Position numbers and translations under genes: made by a program. Below the pieces are notes generated by a model. That model had not been told where the DNA came from, searched no databases, and saw only the letters and a program-made list of their open reading frames with translations. Positions 14,940 to 27,399 of a stretch of 64,000 nucleotides of DNA are shown one piece after another. Source of the stretch: Brevipalpus yothersi. Its lineage: Eukaryota > Arthropoda > Arachnida > Trombidiformes > Tenuipalpidae. The stretch covers positions 393,163 through 457,162 of the forward strand of contig QZCP01000556.1 in assembly GCA_003956705.1 (NCBI GenBank), in the 5' to 3' direction. Within the stretch, counting starts at the first letter, position 1. The number at the start of each line of letters is the position of its first letter.

Positions 14940-15343
14940 TATTGATTATGATTATTATTCACAGAATATATATTATGGAGATCTGCTATTGTTTTACTTT
15001 AAAGAGATTCAACATAATCCACACACACCTTACCACACCAACCACTAATTATAGTGATAATCAACATCTTTCAATCATCTTCCTCTTCTTGCAAAAATCT
15101 TTTCTCTTGTTTCAATCATTTTTCATTCATTTTCACAACTGTTGTTAATTGTTAACTGTATCCCTTTGAAATTTAGAGACGTTCCCTAGAAAATCCCAGA
15201 ATTTAGTCCCGCCTCCCTGCGGATTTTGCGCCCGAATCGTTAAACTAAGAGAGACCTGACTGTAATATCAATTTGAAATGTGTAAAAGAAAAGTTCTACC
15301 GCGAGGTAGCGATTCCCAGAATGGGATCTCTTATGATAATAAA

Positions 15344-16897
15344 CTATATATATGATATATGATATGGTATGGTATTTGATATACGAGGAGGATTATCCTC
15401 TCCTTTCAGTTTACCACTGCTTCTTGCTTCATAACAGTCAATGCAAATCACAAAGTCACACTTGTGACATACCCAATGAATATTAAACAGAGTGGTTCCA
15501 CAAACGTCGCACATTTCACGAACTCCTTGAACTACACGTTTCCATGTGATTGTTTTGTCCTTATTCATGTGCAACATTTTTGCTCTCTTCTCTTGCTGTA
15601 CAAGATCACAAAATTGATCACCAACATGGCGCAAAAGAAACTTAGATATTTCGATGGTCAAGTCAGGACATGGCTTCTCAGGAGGTAACCAAATTTTGGA
15701 ATCTTTTTCGGATGCATCTTTGGGTTCAGAAAAACCTAAAATCACCAAACAACCGCTTTTGTTGTATTTGAGTTTTCGAAAATCATAGAAGCGACAAAAT
15801 TTTTGAGAATTTGACACATTAGATTTGTTACGTTGATTGGGTTTGGCAATTTTACATTCTCGACATTTTGGAGCTGTTTTTGCTAAATCAAAGCATGAAC
15901 CTTGAAGAAAAGGTTGCCTAGTTTTCTTTAGCACAGCACTTGAAGGCTTCTCAGCTAGAGAGGAGGTCGAAGAGGAAGATGATGTTGATGATGCGGAACT
16001 TCTGTTGTTACATTTTTTCACACTCGTTGTGGTAGAAGATTCACGAGATGATGAATCTTTAGCTTCTTTATCTTTACCAGGCAAATTGTTTGGTTTTCGA
16101 CCTCTTCGAAGGCCAATACGAGATTCTTTCACTCGTCTTCGCTTCTCACGATCTTCTCTCGGATCTTTTCGCTCATTTCCACTACCACTATTATCATCAC
16201 TACTTCGATTATGGCGTGATTTGCTGCTCTCTTTACCAGCGGCAGAGGCGGGCCTCTTTTTCAATGGTGTCCGAGTGCTTGTGCGAACTTTTTCCGTAGC
16301 ATTTGTTTTACTGCCACTATTTGTGAATGCTGATATTTCACTGTCCGAAAATGAACTAGTTTCTTCACCATCTTCATCTTCACTTGGCTCTACTTTTTTT
16401 ACTCTTTTTTCTACCTTTATATTCACGATCAGCTCGCCTTCCTTAATAAAAAGAACGAAAGAATGAAATAACGGTTCATACTAATAGATACTCTAAGCCG
16501 TAATCAATAGGTGGATAAAGGGTGGATAAGAGAAATATTAGATCACGACAAGATGAACAAAACAAGCAAAGTGAAGAGAGAGAGAGAAACGTATTGAGCG
16601 GCTTGATGGAAAGACACAAGGAAGGAAAACTATTGACAACAACTAGACAAATCAAATCGAGCTTTTTTTCTGATAGTCAGATAAATAGATGGATAGATAA
16701 AATCGATGAGATGAAAAAAATCGAATCATCATCCAGAGAGATCCTTTCATGAACAGGTCATCGAATGGAATATTCCCAAATGGTAATTCCAGTTTCCACT
16801 CGAGTTATAAAACTGGCATTAGATATGGTGTAAGATGTTGAATCATCGATAAAGATCTAGGCTGAGAGTGTATTCGAAAATAGCCATCTTAAGGAGT

Positions 16898-16945
<48 letters not shown>

Positions 16946-17265
16946 AAGAAGAGACTTCCTCGAGACAAATTATAATCGATAAAAACAGGTTCATCGTTTG
17001 GACTGACATTTGATTCGAGTAAAGAATTGTATTGGTATTGGCGGAACTGAATGGTTAGGAAATGGAATTTGGTAGATGATGATGATGATGATGATGATGT
17101 TGGAAATGAAAAGAATGATTGGAAATTGAAGATTTTGAAGAAGCTTACCTCATACAATTTGAGTTGATCAATATCCACAAAATTCAATTGCTTGTCGTCA
17201 AAAAATTCGATGGGCTGTAAAGGTGACTGCTGTACACTCACTTTATCTACCAAAGGTTTGAAATT
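15344..17265 (-). CDS. KDM3/JMJD1-type zinc-finger protein lacking a JmjC domain (5' end unresolved)
   Basis: Two exons are supported: 17149-17265 (acceptor CCAATAG, donor GAG|GTAAGC) and 15344-16441 (acceptor TTAAG), joined in phase 0, at least 404 residues. The first exon, NFKPLVDKVSVQQSPLQPIE and onward to DIDQLKLYE, matches the KDM3B N-terminal segment 'FTPLVDK...VEYLLDRELRFL'. The second has a Ser/Lys-rich linker, then the KDM3 zinc-finger region: PFLQGSCFD, CRECKIAKPNQRN, CRFYDFRKLKYNKSGCL, HVGDQFCDLVQQEK, GVREMCDVCGTTLFN and CHKCDFVICIDCYEA. KDM3 proteins normally continue for several hundred residues through the rest of the finger to JmjC. Here the frame stops about 20 codons after CYEA, and no JmjC exon exists before KDM2 begins at 14939. 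The protein may be a catalytically dead H3K9-demethylase relative, or a truncated copy. Upstream exons between 17270 and 17900 were not identified. Confidence 0.8.
16903..16941. repeat. (GA)n microsatellite in the KDM3-like gene intron
   Basis: GA repeat inside the intron between the two recognised KDM3-like exons. A (GAT)n run lies at about 17077-17099 in the same intron. Confidence 0.95.
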
Positions 17266-17936
17266 CTATTGGAGAGGAGAAAAAATAGAGTAACAGAATT
17301 GAAGATGAAACAATACAATTTTTTTTCTCGTGATGATGAGCTGATGATGAGCTGATGATGAGCAAAGTGTTCAATGTTAGCGAGAGTGAATGTGTGCACA
17401 AAAATACAGTACACATATACAGGGAGGAGAGAGGATGAGGCGGAGGTTGTAATCAGCGATAAACAATGGATAAAGACTAACACAACAGGATTAGGTGCTC
17501 TTATGTCTTCCTGTTGTCACGACATACACCAATAAACAGCAATGATGCAAAACTCTACAGTGGTTGCCCCGGCAACCGAAGTCATTTTAATCGCTGCCGA
17601 TTGGAGCACGTGCTGTGAGTAAAATTTGGCGCTTCTCAAATGAGTCTGTGCAAGTGAATGTCTCCCTCATGATGAGTTGATATTGTCAGAACTGAATTAG
17701 AACTTTCGATTTTTAATGATGATTAAATTTTCGACAATGGATCATAATTATAACCAAGCTGAGGACTAAGTTCAAATAATTTCATAGGAGACACTCTTTG
17801 TGATCAATGTGTATTTTAATGACTGACTGTGGACTAGATGTATCACTTTTTCAGTGATTATGATTCATTTTGATGTTATATGACACTATGAGCAAAAAAA
17901 ATTGTCCAAAAATTGATTGAGAATAGCATGCTTTCG

Positions 17937-20900
17937 TCACAAAATTCCTTGTATATAGCTTGTATCCAAAAATTGGATTAAAGTTCGAATAAAGGTCATT
18001 TCTTTTCGAGTGTTCTCAAAAATAACACTTGGATTTTGAGCATTTTGACTATTAGGAGGAGGTCGTAAAACGTTAGGACTCCAAATCATTGACAGATTAT
18101 TTTCATCCTGAAATTAGAGGAAATTTGAATGAGAATTGATATTTCTTCAGTGAATTCATATCAAATGATCACAAAAAATCACTTTTTCCGAAGTGATCCA
18201 GGATGATCTGGAATTTACTTACCATTTTTGTATTCTCAACATTCTGCTTTGCACTAAAAACTTGCAAAAATCTTATCAGATACCCAATAACCAATTTATT
18301 TATGGCAGGAAGTTTTCTCTCAACAAGATTAACGGCATTCACAGGACTCTCACAAGTACTGAGAGCTTCATAGTAGAGGCTATGAGGAATAACCGGATCT
18401 TTCAACTCACGGAACCATTGTTTTAACAAGCAAGCGAAAACATTCACATCCAAGCTTGCTTCATTTGCATCTCCCGATATAGCTTTCCAGCGATTACAGA
18501 GAGCTATGAAATCGGTATCCAATTCCTTATCCATTCGAACACAATCGATATACAGCTTCAACATAGCAGTTTCCTCTACATCTCCAGCTATCCGGAATAT
18601 ACCTTCCTGTTCAGCACCTCCCAGCCTGAAAGATTAGGGTAATAAAATCATAAGAAAAATTTGACCATTATGGAAGCAAACATAAATCTTACCTGAGAAT
18701 AGTTTCACTTAATGTGACCTGAATCCAGGGTAACTTTCGCTTAGGTAAGTATTTGCTCTGGAGGGCCATCAAACTTGGAAGCGATTCACCGAACATTCCC
18801 AAGAAACCTCTCTTGAGAGAAGTGGTGACCATGGTCAACTCTTGTGCCGATGTTGGCTTTCTACAATGTCCACCAACACTGCCACAAGATGAGGAACTTT
18901 CCATTTTGATTTCCAATTTTTTTAGACAAACTTCACGAGCAAAATCGCTCTTGTGATTGCTAAGAAATGAACTTAAGTAGGGTGCAAATTTTTGAGATGG
19001 TGCAAAGTAATAGAGACACAATGCGATTAGTTCTAGACCTAATTGTAAACTTTCTTCCAAAGGATTATCAGTCGTTTGTCGACAGAGTTGAACAAAAATT
19101 TCATCCCTCAATAGAAGTCCCTTGACGACACCTTTTGTGATCAACTCTTTGGCAACTTCCTCTTTCTGAACAAGCGTTCCTCCAGTGCTTGGTGATTTTC
19201 CTCCTCCTTTACCTCGATCACCACAATACTGTTGAATTAATTTGAAGCAATTGATAGCTTCATGTTTGAGATCATTATCGTTCATGAGAGTTGCAATCAT
19301 AGGCTGCTTGATCGAAGATTTTGTCCATATCAACATCCCCTTGAGAGAATGTCTCCGCTTGAGAACCTGATTCAGGCCACCTTTCTTTAAATGTCTTTTA
19401 ATATTTTCACGAGCATACTTCTCAAGTTGCTCCGTACTTTTCTGTTTCATGTGAATCTTTGATGAATCTAGCGATACAACTCGCTTGGGAGGTATAGGCT
19501 TAATTTCATCATCTTTAATTTCAATTATATCTGATTTGTGCTCCTTCTTCTTCCCATCAACCTCACTTCTGGCTTCCTCCAAAACTTTATCAGTCTTCAC
19601 AGATACCTTCTCCTTTGGTTTGAATGGCTCTTCCCAAGTATCTGGACTTTTGATGGAGTTTCTAGATTCCATGATAGTTCGCTCATTGGTGTCCGCAGAG
19701 CTTCTATCGCTCATGAAAGACATAGATTCTCTACAGAAAACAAACGAAGATGTTTCATAATAATCGCTTGCATCTGTCTCATCATTTCCAAGCTTTGGAA
19801 TAGTAACAAGAACATCTTCTCCAGATTCTTCATCACATTCATCTTCATTATCATTATCATTGTCTTCGTCATCTGCATCCCAATCCTCCGTTGAGCTACC
19901 GTCAAAAGATTCTCCTAGAAAATGAAATCATTGAGGTAAAAACAATTGATGATTTTTCAAAATTGAGTTGGCTGAAGCATTATCTGAAAATTCTTCCTTG
20001 AGGATACGCTCATGGTAGGATGTTTCCAAGAATCTTCAACATCTTAATCTTAAGGTAATTATGACTCACCTTCATATTCTTCACCATCGAAATCTTCATC
20101 ACTAGGGTGCCAGTAACTGTCACCTACTTTCTTACAATGGTCCAGGAATCTTGCTTGTTCATTAAGCAGGTAATGTTTTAAACTTCGTTCATCCATCTGT
20201 GGATGATTTTGCGAATGTTCAGATTGATTATTCTTGTTGAAGTGTTCAGAATAATGCCCAAAACGAGGTAGAGTAGGAGGAGTAGTTTGAGTGGCGGCAT
20301 TTGAACAGTAAGAAAGTGAACTTGAAGTTTGTGTCGATACATCTCGTTTGAATTGATCAGAGCTTGAAGGTGTTTCCGTTTTTGAAATCTGAAATTTCGC
20401 CAATGGCACAATAATCACAGCTTTGTCTCTAGGCTTTTGCCATCGTGTTTCCAAAGTATTAACATTGTAATAGTAAAAGCGAGAACTCTTTTTGTCGAAT
20501 AATTCCCACCACTGAGTAGCTGTGGGGAGAAGAGAGGTAAAAATACGTCTGATTAATGATCTTGCTAGTTAATCAGTTATTGACAGGGAACAAATAATCA
20601 GCAGAAGGGTATAATAGAATAGGGTGAATCAGATGGCAAGGATTGAAAGAAGATTAATGGCCTCTAATTTGTCAAGATGCTTATCTTGATTGTCAAAAAT
20701 GAATAACCGATAAAATTTTTGTGGCTCTATAAGAAGAACTTCACCAACAGAAGGGGAGGAAAAGAATTTATATTAAGAAAAAGAATTTACTTTGGTCATT
20801 GATTCGTCTAATATTGAGACAATCGGGTGGATCCCATGAACATTCGCCCGTTTTGAGATTGGCATACATAAGTTCATTGGTCTGAGGTTGAATTATTTCA

Positions 20901-21063
20901 AGCCATTCCGCTCTGTATGATAAGGAAGACAAAGTTTTTTGAAATTCAAATCATCAAATTGTAATGAGCACAAAAATTTATGATAATCAGCTGATTGAGA
21001 CACACTTAAAATGGTTACATGTGTCCTGGAGGTGTAATCATTATCTTCATACCTGTCGTTCAT
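17937..21063 (-). CDS. ARHGAP39: Rho GTPase-activating protein 39 (Vilse/CrGAP): WW-WW-MyTH4-RhoGAP
   Basis: Six coding exons: 21053-21063 (11 nt), 20791-20912, 20070-20519, 18693-19914, 18223-18625 and 17937-18107; 792 residues with consistent phases. WW domain 1 is AEWLEIIQPQT...GECSWDPP (from residue 5); WW 2 is TQWWELFDKK...ETRWQKPRD and is followed by IIVPLAKFQ, the same order as in human ARHGAP39. A linker with acidic runs follows, then MyTH4 (about residues 350-500, e.g. LLLRDEIFVQLCRQTTDNP) and RhoGAP (IFRIAGDVEET, LKQWFRELKDPVIP, ending at EMTFIRTLIQFLDT). The expected arginine finger is the Arg of IFRIAG. Vilse binds Robo receptors and down-regulates Rac/Cdc42 in axon and tracheal guidance. 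Same strand as KDM2 and the KDM3-like gene. Confidence 0.94.
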
Positions 21064-21069
21064 CGTGAT

Positions 21070-22740
21070 GTGTGTGTACAGAGCAGTAGGGTGTTGACAA
21101 TAATAATAATAATATCACAAGATTGCGAGATTCAAGTAATTCACATTAGAAAAGAGATCCTCTCACAATTTGCACACACAATTTATTCTCAACTCTCGAT
21201 CATGTAACGGTACACACATGAACATTTCAATCATATGCATAACATTTTTCGATTATTGGCGGTCAAAATTGTTTCCAGTAGTTTTGCACAAGACAAACTT
21301 GTACATCAAAAATTGTCCCAAATACTGGCATGTATCGTGAGAATATTGTGCACCACACGAGAATGGAGCGAAAATTACGATGATTGATGATTGTTTCTTT
21401 TGATGGGCAAAAAAATAGAGAGAGAGAGATACACACAAATTTCACATCGATGTTGGGAACCAATCTAAAATAATCGAATTCCAATGATAAATACTCGGAA
21501 AAGAATTCCACTTAACACCATTGGCAATATAAAGGCTCCAATTTTTCTCTCTCCACAAAATCTAATAATCAACTACTTTAACAGATCAAAAGGAGAGAGA
21601 GAGAGAGAGAGGCAACACTACACACAATTAATGAGTCACTAGTGGTAAATGTTCATGTGGATGTGAGTAAACTTATCCCAGAGATTGTGTGTGTGTGTGT
21701 ATGTGTTTATATATGTGTTGATGCTCTTGAGAGAAGTGAACATAAATCGATTGGTGATGATGTAAGCTGAGATCACATCACTTGTCTAAACAATGTCAAA
21801 AATTGTGACAATTTTTGGGCTCAAACAGTGGGAAGGAAGAGAGATGAGAGTGAGAGAGGAAGCAGATAAGATGCTCTTGGCCAAGAGGATTTTGGTTACA
21901 AAATTTCTGGAATGTCTATGGTTCAGAAACAGAGAGAGAGAGAGAGAGAGAGATGACAAATCTTGCTCTCTCTCTCTCTCTCTCTCTCTTGCTCCCTTAA
22001 GATGGCTGCTTTTGCTCTCTTTTTTTTCTCTCTCTCTCACATCCGGTCAATTTAGGAATCTTGTCAGTTGACTAGATTTCTCATCAATGAAGTTCATTAA
22101 TTTTTTTCTCACACTCTTGTCGGTTGAGTGATCATGATTTTTGCGGTTTGCAGGTTAAAGTTTCCACTGATCGAACTTTACTTCTTACATTCGATTGAAA
22201 AGAGAGAAAAACTAACTTGTCAGTTAGAACTTCGAAACGATTTTGCTCCCGATGATTAACTCGCTGATCTTGGTATCAATTCGAGTCATTAACATTATTT
22301 GCCCGTGGCAAAAATGAGAAAGCTTAATGGATCAATGGATCAAGCTGAATACATGGTTAAGTGGTGGAAAAGCCAAGCTGACCCATACTTTTGGTAGCAG
22401 ATTAACTAATCGTCAATATTCGTGTGCCTATTCTAGTTTCAGAAAGAGTTCTAATCGATCGATCAATTTTTATGTAGGTTTAAAAAGGAAAATATCTTCT
22501 TCTAGATGTAGCAAAGGCTCAACAATGGCTCAAATTTTGCCAATCAGAAACATGGAAGTGAGACAGAGTGAACAAAGACAAATATTAAGAGCCAATGTTT
22601 CTCAAGTATATTATTGGAAAGGATATTCGTCGAAAAATATTGGAGAAAATTTTTTTAACATGCGATCAAAATAATCGGCTATAAGAAATAAAACGGAAAA
22701 TTTTTTTCAATTCTTAAATGATTCATCACGAGTGCCTTAT
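21070..22740. other. Intergenic region with opposed GA/TC tracts and an unresolved plus-strand ORF
   Basis: GA tract at about 21932-21952 is followed after 13 bases by a TC tract at 21966-21988, a near-perfect hairpin. A plus-strand frame from the ATG at 22314 reads MRKLNGSMDQAEYMVKWWKS and looks protein-like for about 27 codons. I could not find a continuation that keeps an open frame. A longer open frame (22327-22674) overlaps it and is unrecognised. I do not call a gene here. Confidence 0.4.
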
Positions 22741-24906
22741 TCAGTGTTGTTTAGCTTTTCCTGTCTTTCCAACAGATCGCTGAGTCAGTTTTTTGGTGTT
22801 TTGATCAACTTCTGGCAGTTCATTGACGTCGTCTTCTGTGCGTCTCTTTTTATGCTGATTCTTATACTGCTTCTTCTTTTGCTGTTGCATTTCTAGAGCT
22901 CTTTCCCTCATTCGCTTAAGATGGAAGGTTATATAGTTCCACATCATCCAAGCTTGAAGGAAACATAATGCAAGAAGGCAGTTGATCCTAGAAAGAATAA
23001 TTGTAAATTCAAAATTACAATCACGCTAAATGAAGAAGCTTAAAATTGAGTGCAAAAACTTACCTTATTATGGAGGTGTTAAAGTTACCCTCGGACAGAG
23101 ATGGAGTGGATCTCTGATTCACCGATAAGCCATACCAGAAGGTGAGAACAGAGAGAGTGATTGAAGCCAATCTTACGAATACGAAGAGGACATTCCATAA
23201 TTTGAACCTTTGAAAACGAAAGAAAAAAAGACAAATCGGTTTGAAACGAAAATAGAAAAAGATGGTCAAAAAAAAGAAATGCTGAATAACGAGTCTATCA
23301 CACACATTAAGCATGTGTATAGTGTTGCACAAAAAAAAGAATGAAACTTGTGCTCAGCCAGCTTGCACATTTGAAATGGATCGGAAAGTAATTAGAGTGT
23401 GTAAGAGAAGAAAAAGAATGACTCGATTTACGAACTGTTTTGAAGGAATAAAGATTACTCACCCTTGATCAGAAATTTGAGTTTTTTCGGCAAAGTAGAA
23501 AAGTCTAGAGCAGTGGAAGAGTGCTTCGACAGTGTAATGGAGAACCGAAAGGCACAGAGCAATTCTTGTGAAACTGTACAGGAAGATAGGAAGTTGGGAA
23601 GATATTTTTTCATGTTTTACAAATGAAATGGAAATGAATCTAAACGTAAGGAAAGACGATGGACAAAAGGACTCACTTTAAAAGATAGGCTACACTGAAG
23701 AATGAGAGATAAAGTGTGGAATAGGTGATTCTGGGTGCCATCTCTTCTTTCTTAACTTTCTGGAAATATAGTTCAGGAAAACAGTGGAGCCAATAGGCTA
23801 TTTGAATGATAAAATAGAATTTAAAGAGATAGCTCATCTCTTGATGTGGATAATCGACCCATAGCTTTGAGATTGACCATAAATATCCATCTCGACGAAT
23901 TATTTCGATGGCCCATATTACAGACATCACATAGAAGACCAATAATTGTCCACTTTCATTGAATTTACTATGCTTAATTTTACTCAAGTGCATCTTGCGA
24001 TTAAGTTTCTGTAAATAGGTTTTCATATAGTGAATAACATTAATCAGAACGAATTCCACCAAATTTGGAATCAGCCTAATATGATTCCATTCAATTCTGC
24101 CAAACAATAACTTACATCCAAGAAGTATTCCTGGATCACTGCATGCATTACGATGCATATGAGAAAATAGAAGAAGAGAAGCGCTAAATCTTTAACGCCA
24201 TACGTATACATAACAACAGCCTCCTCTTGAGGATGAGTAACATTATGGCTCATCACGATGAAAAGTGATGCTAGTGATGCAGTAGCCTGTAAAGAAGAGA
24301 AGGAGAGAGAGAGAGAAAAATGAATGATACAGTATCGTGATTTCAAATATGTATGTATCTAAAAGAGAGAAAGATTCGAACAATGTGACATGAAACGGAA
24401 AACTTCCGGTCATGGTGAAAAATCAATCTCATCTAATGAACAAAAAATGATTATGATGAAATGAAAATTCTGGCAATTTGTGAAATGTTGATCTAGCCAC
24501 TAATGTCCATTGAAAATTGATCAAAGTAGAAAATAAAAATACAACAAGAAAAATATGTGCCGGTAACTATTGAACAATGAGTGGTGCGAACGAAGCAACT
24601 TCCGATCCACGTAATACATTCCAATCTCATATCGTAATCACATTAGTGGTGATCTAATGATCAATGTCGAGATGCAATCTTAGTGGGCCACGCATGCAGA
24701 AGTTTTCCGTTAAGGTGAAGGCATTGATGGGTTAAAAGATGGTCAACAAATAAATCGATAATGGTCAACATTCTTACCTGAAACAGTAGGCCAACCACAA
24801 AAACCATGGCCACGCAAGATATTATGTCGGGATGATTTTGAATGAAAAACTCATGACTGAGTATCGGCGGGTTCTTGGTGGAACCAGTACGTCTCTTAAC
24901 AGGCAT
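22741..24906 (-). CDS. TRAM1: Translocating chain-associated membrane protein (TRAM)
   Basis: Six exons: 24778-24906, 24116-24286, 23677-24008, 23463-23573, 23064-23207 and 22741-22987; frames match and give 377 residues (human TRAM1 is 374). TRAM sits in the ER membrane beside the Sec61 channel and helps secretory and membrane proteins enter. The N-terminus PPILSHEFFIQNHPDIISCV is almost the vertebrate sequence. HAVIQEYFLD, MHLSKIKHSKFNESGQL and AYWLHCFPELYFQK mark the TLC (TRAM-LAG1-CLN8) fold. The last exon, AWMMWNYITFHLKRMRERA, enters a Lys/Gln-rich cytosolic tail. The in-frame non-AUG extension upstream of 24906 was not used, because the ATG gives the family start. Several hydrophobic segments fit an eight-pass protein. 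Confidence 0.96.
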
Positions 24907-24949
24907 ATTGTTACTCAATCTGGCCAAAATTTAACCACTTACAAACACA

Positions 24950-25640
24950 CACAATATTGATAATCACTGACACTTACATGCAAACACACACACACACACA
25001 CAATTGCGATATAAATATATTAAGTTGGTAAGCTTTGATGCATCGACAGCGTAAATGACGAAAAAAAATTAACTAAACTCTCTCATCATCATCATCATGT
25101 CCAGATGATGTACAAGATCGGCATCTTTTTAATCTTCACAAACCGAATATATGCTGCTTTCTACGTGGCCACTGAGGTCACTACCAGTAGCTAAACTGAA
25201 CGCTGTATGAGTGCCGCTCTCTTGCGCTACTGAATTTGATTTTGAATTCTCTTTCAACTTATGGGAATACATTCTGGAGGAATACTTGATGCTGGGTAAG
25301 TTAGGGAAAATTCTATGATGCTGAATGTTTCATTTTTCTTTTATTACTGAGAGCCCATATATTTACCATTTTCTTTTCGTAGTGTGAGATATCTTTTTTT
25401 CACTACTTCTTTGGTTCGTGACTATTTTGGGCTGATCGCTTGATGACACCGAATTTCGAATCTCACTTGGGTTGGAAAATAGTATAGATCGATGTTGATG
25501 CGGGTTGCCACCGATGTGTCAAAAAAGTGTGACGAATTTGTCACATTTGTAGCTTATGAGGATGAGATATGTGGAGATGATCAGTGAGGAAAAGAATTGA
25601 TTGATTTTTCGCTCATCTATCTCGCTCTCCCTCTCTCGCA
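24950..25640. other. Upstream region of TRAM1; no gene seen
   Basis: Contains a (CA)n tract near 24985-25002 and no protein-like frame. The TRAM1 promoter and any 5' UTR exon should lie here. Confidence 0.5.
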
Positions 25641-25722
25641 TCCGAAACACTCTTGTCATCCAGAGGATTGGTAAATAGAAGATTCCAGGGTTGAAAATTT
25701 CTGCTCATAAGATTCGCCATCG

Positions 25723-25968
25723 ATGGACAAGTCTAAGAAAAATTTCGAAACAGAATATACGATCTTATTTATTGTGTCTGCAGTCACATCTCTCACGATG
25801 ATTTGCTTATGGGTTTGGTATCGATTTTGTATTCGGCCCGCTCTTAGGGGGGATAACAGAAGGTCGTTTACTTTCAGGCCGATTAAGTTGAGAGGAAAGG
25901 AAAAAACCAAGTCTACCCATCCTTTTATCCCGATAGGAGCAGATATTCGTGAACCCATTCCACTTTGA
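25723..25968 (+). CDS. Small single-pass membrane protein (hypothetical)
   Basis: Uninterrupted 81-codon frame. After a charged start (MDKSKKNFETEY) there is one clear membrane segment, TILFIVSAVTSLTMICLWVW (residues 13-32), followed by a basic cytosol-type tail (FCIRPALRGDNRRS) ending in EPIPL. Positive charges directly after the hydrophobic segment suggest an N-out, C-in type III anchor. No homologous family was recognised. It lies alone on the plus strand between TRAM1 and DDI1/2. An antisense frame of similar length overlaps it but lacks such structure. It could be a chance ORF. Confidence 0.4.
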   Translation: MDKSKKNFETEYTILFIVSAVTSLTMICLWVWYRFCIRPALRGDNRRSFTFRPIKLRGKEKTKSTHPFIPIGADIREPIPL

Positions 25969-26054
25969 TCTGATTATTATTAATCTATATCATAAATTAT
26001 AATCCCATCTCAGATTAGGATTATAGAGTTCAGCTGGGAATATATAAATATTTG

Positions 26055-27390
26055 CTATTGGTGGAAAGGAGAATTGGTTGGAATATCTTTTTCATCTAAG
26101 AATTTTGTCCGTGTTCCTGTGGTACCGATGATCAATACATTTTCCTTGAGATCGATACAACACTGGTGTCTTTTGAGCATATCAAGGCCAAGAAGCATAT
26201 CCATCTCTTGTCCTTCTAGAATGATGAATGATGTGGGTAGATGATCATTTTCTATTTGAATATTACAAAGGTGAATTCTACCCTTGATTTTTTGAGTCCC
26301 AACACCTAGTAAATATAAAAATAATGAGAAATTAAACAGCAAGCTACAAGAGATGATATTTCACCAGCAACTGACCTTTGGCAATTCCAGACCATCTAGT
26401 GTCAATTAGTTTTGTGGTATTACATCGATCAGCGCAAGCTTGACTCATGATGGTAGATTGTGCACCAGAATCAACGAAGGCTTTGACAGGGTGACCATTA
26501 ACTTTGCAATTGATGAAGAGCATGTGGACAGTTCCGAAACTTTCTGGATGATATTCAATGGCAGCTTCCATATTGGAAGCAATGTTTTGTCGAGTAATTT
26601 CTTCTTGAATAAATCTTTGTGCTTCAGCATCAAACGGATCAGCTTGAAGCATTCTCAGACGACGTCTTTCTTCCTCTTCTCTCATTCTTCTTGCCTCATT
26701 GAATAGTCTGTTGAACTCTTCAGGACTTCGTACCAATGCCTCAGCAAGGGCTGGATTCATTTGTCTCAGATTGTTTAATTGTTCTGGATTGGACAAATAC
26801 ATTTCTCTGATTCGAGCCGGATTATCCATAGGAATTGAGTCATCAGTCAAATTACCCTAGAAACAAGAAAAAAACAGAATAAAAAACTTTATCACACGAA
26901 AATCTTGCAGCCTTAAAATTATTCTGCAATCAATTGTGGTCATTATCTATTGATAAAACCTCTCTTTCTTGCTAGCCAAACATTGATCATTGGTAATCTA
27001 TTGATTACTTACCGAACCAGGGATACGAATATTGCTAAAATCAAGTCCTCCAGTAGTATTACCAGGATGACGTGATTGTGGAGCACGTCTTTGGACAAGT
27101 ATCACATCATCTAGGATAAGATTTAAATTAATCAATAAACAGTGATACCAATTGAGAAGGTAAAGAGTAGAGAAGATTTTTTCAGCACTTAACTTACCAT
27201 CTTTCAAGTGGAACGAAGTTAGTGGCTTCGAATCATCGGCAAGAATTTTACCATCAAGCGTGATACTTAACTCTTCAAATGATATACCACATTCGGAGGC
27301 ACAAAGTTGCTTAAAATCACCGAAAGTTAGATCAGGAGGCACTTCAAGTGGATATATATCACCCGATAATGTAGTCAAAATTAATTTCAT
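26055..27390 (-). CDS. DDI1: DNA-damage-inducible protein 1/2 homolog, ubiquitin-like retropepsin protease
   Basis: Four exons: 27198-27390, 27013-27110, 26376-26856 and 26055-26305; 340 residues. The N-terminal ubiquitin-like domain (1 to about 75, MKLILTTLSGDIYPLEVPPD) binds the proteasome. A helical DDI domain follows (MDNPARIREMYLSNPEQLNN, ALAEALVRSPEEFNRLF). The retropepsin-like protease has the catalytic Asp at about residue 226 in AFVDSGAQSTIMS, with MLFINCKVNGHPVK before it and GLDMLKRHQCCIDLKENVL as the closing strand pair. DDI proteins cleave ubiquitinated clients such as the NRF1/SKN-1 transcription factor when the proteasome is impaired. The chain stops soon after the protease, so there is no C-terminal UBA domain, as in human DDI2 and unlike yeast Ddi1 or fly Rngo. 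Confidence 0.95.
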
Positions 27391-27399
27391 CTCAATATC

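Noticed and set aside
17266..17600. ATG at 17585 as the start of the KDM3-like gene
   Set aside because: The frame runs only 22 codons and its possible donor would create a stop codon when joined in phase to the exon at 17265.
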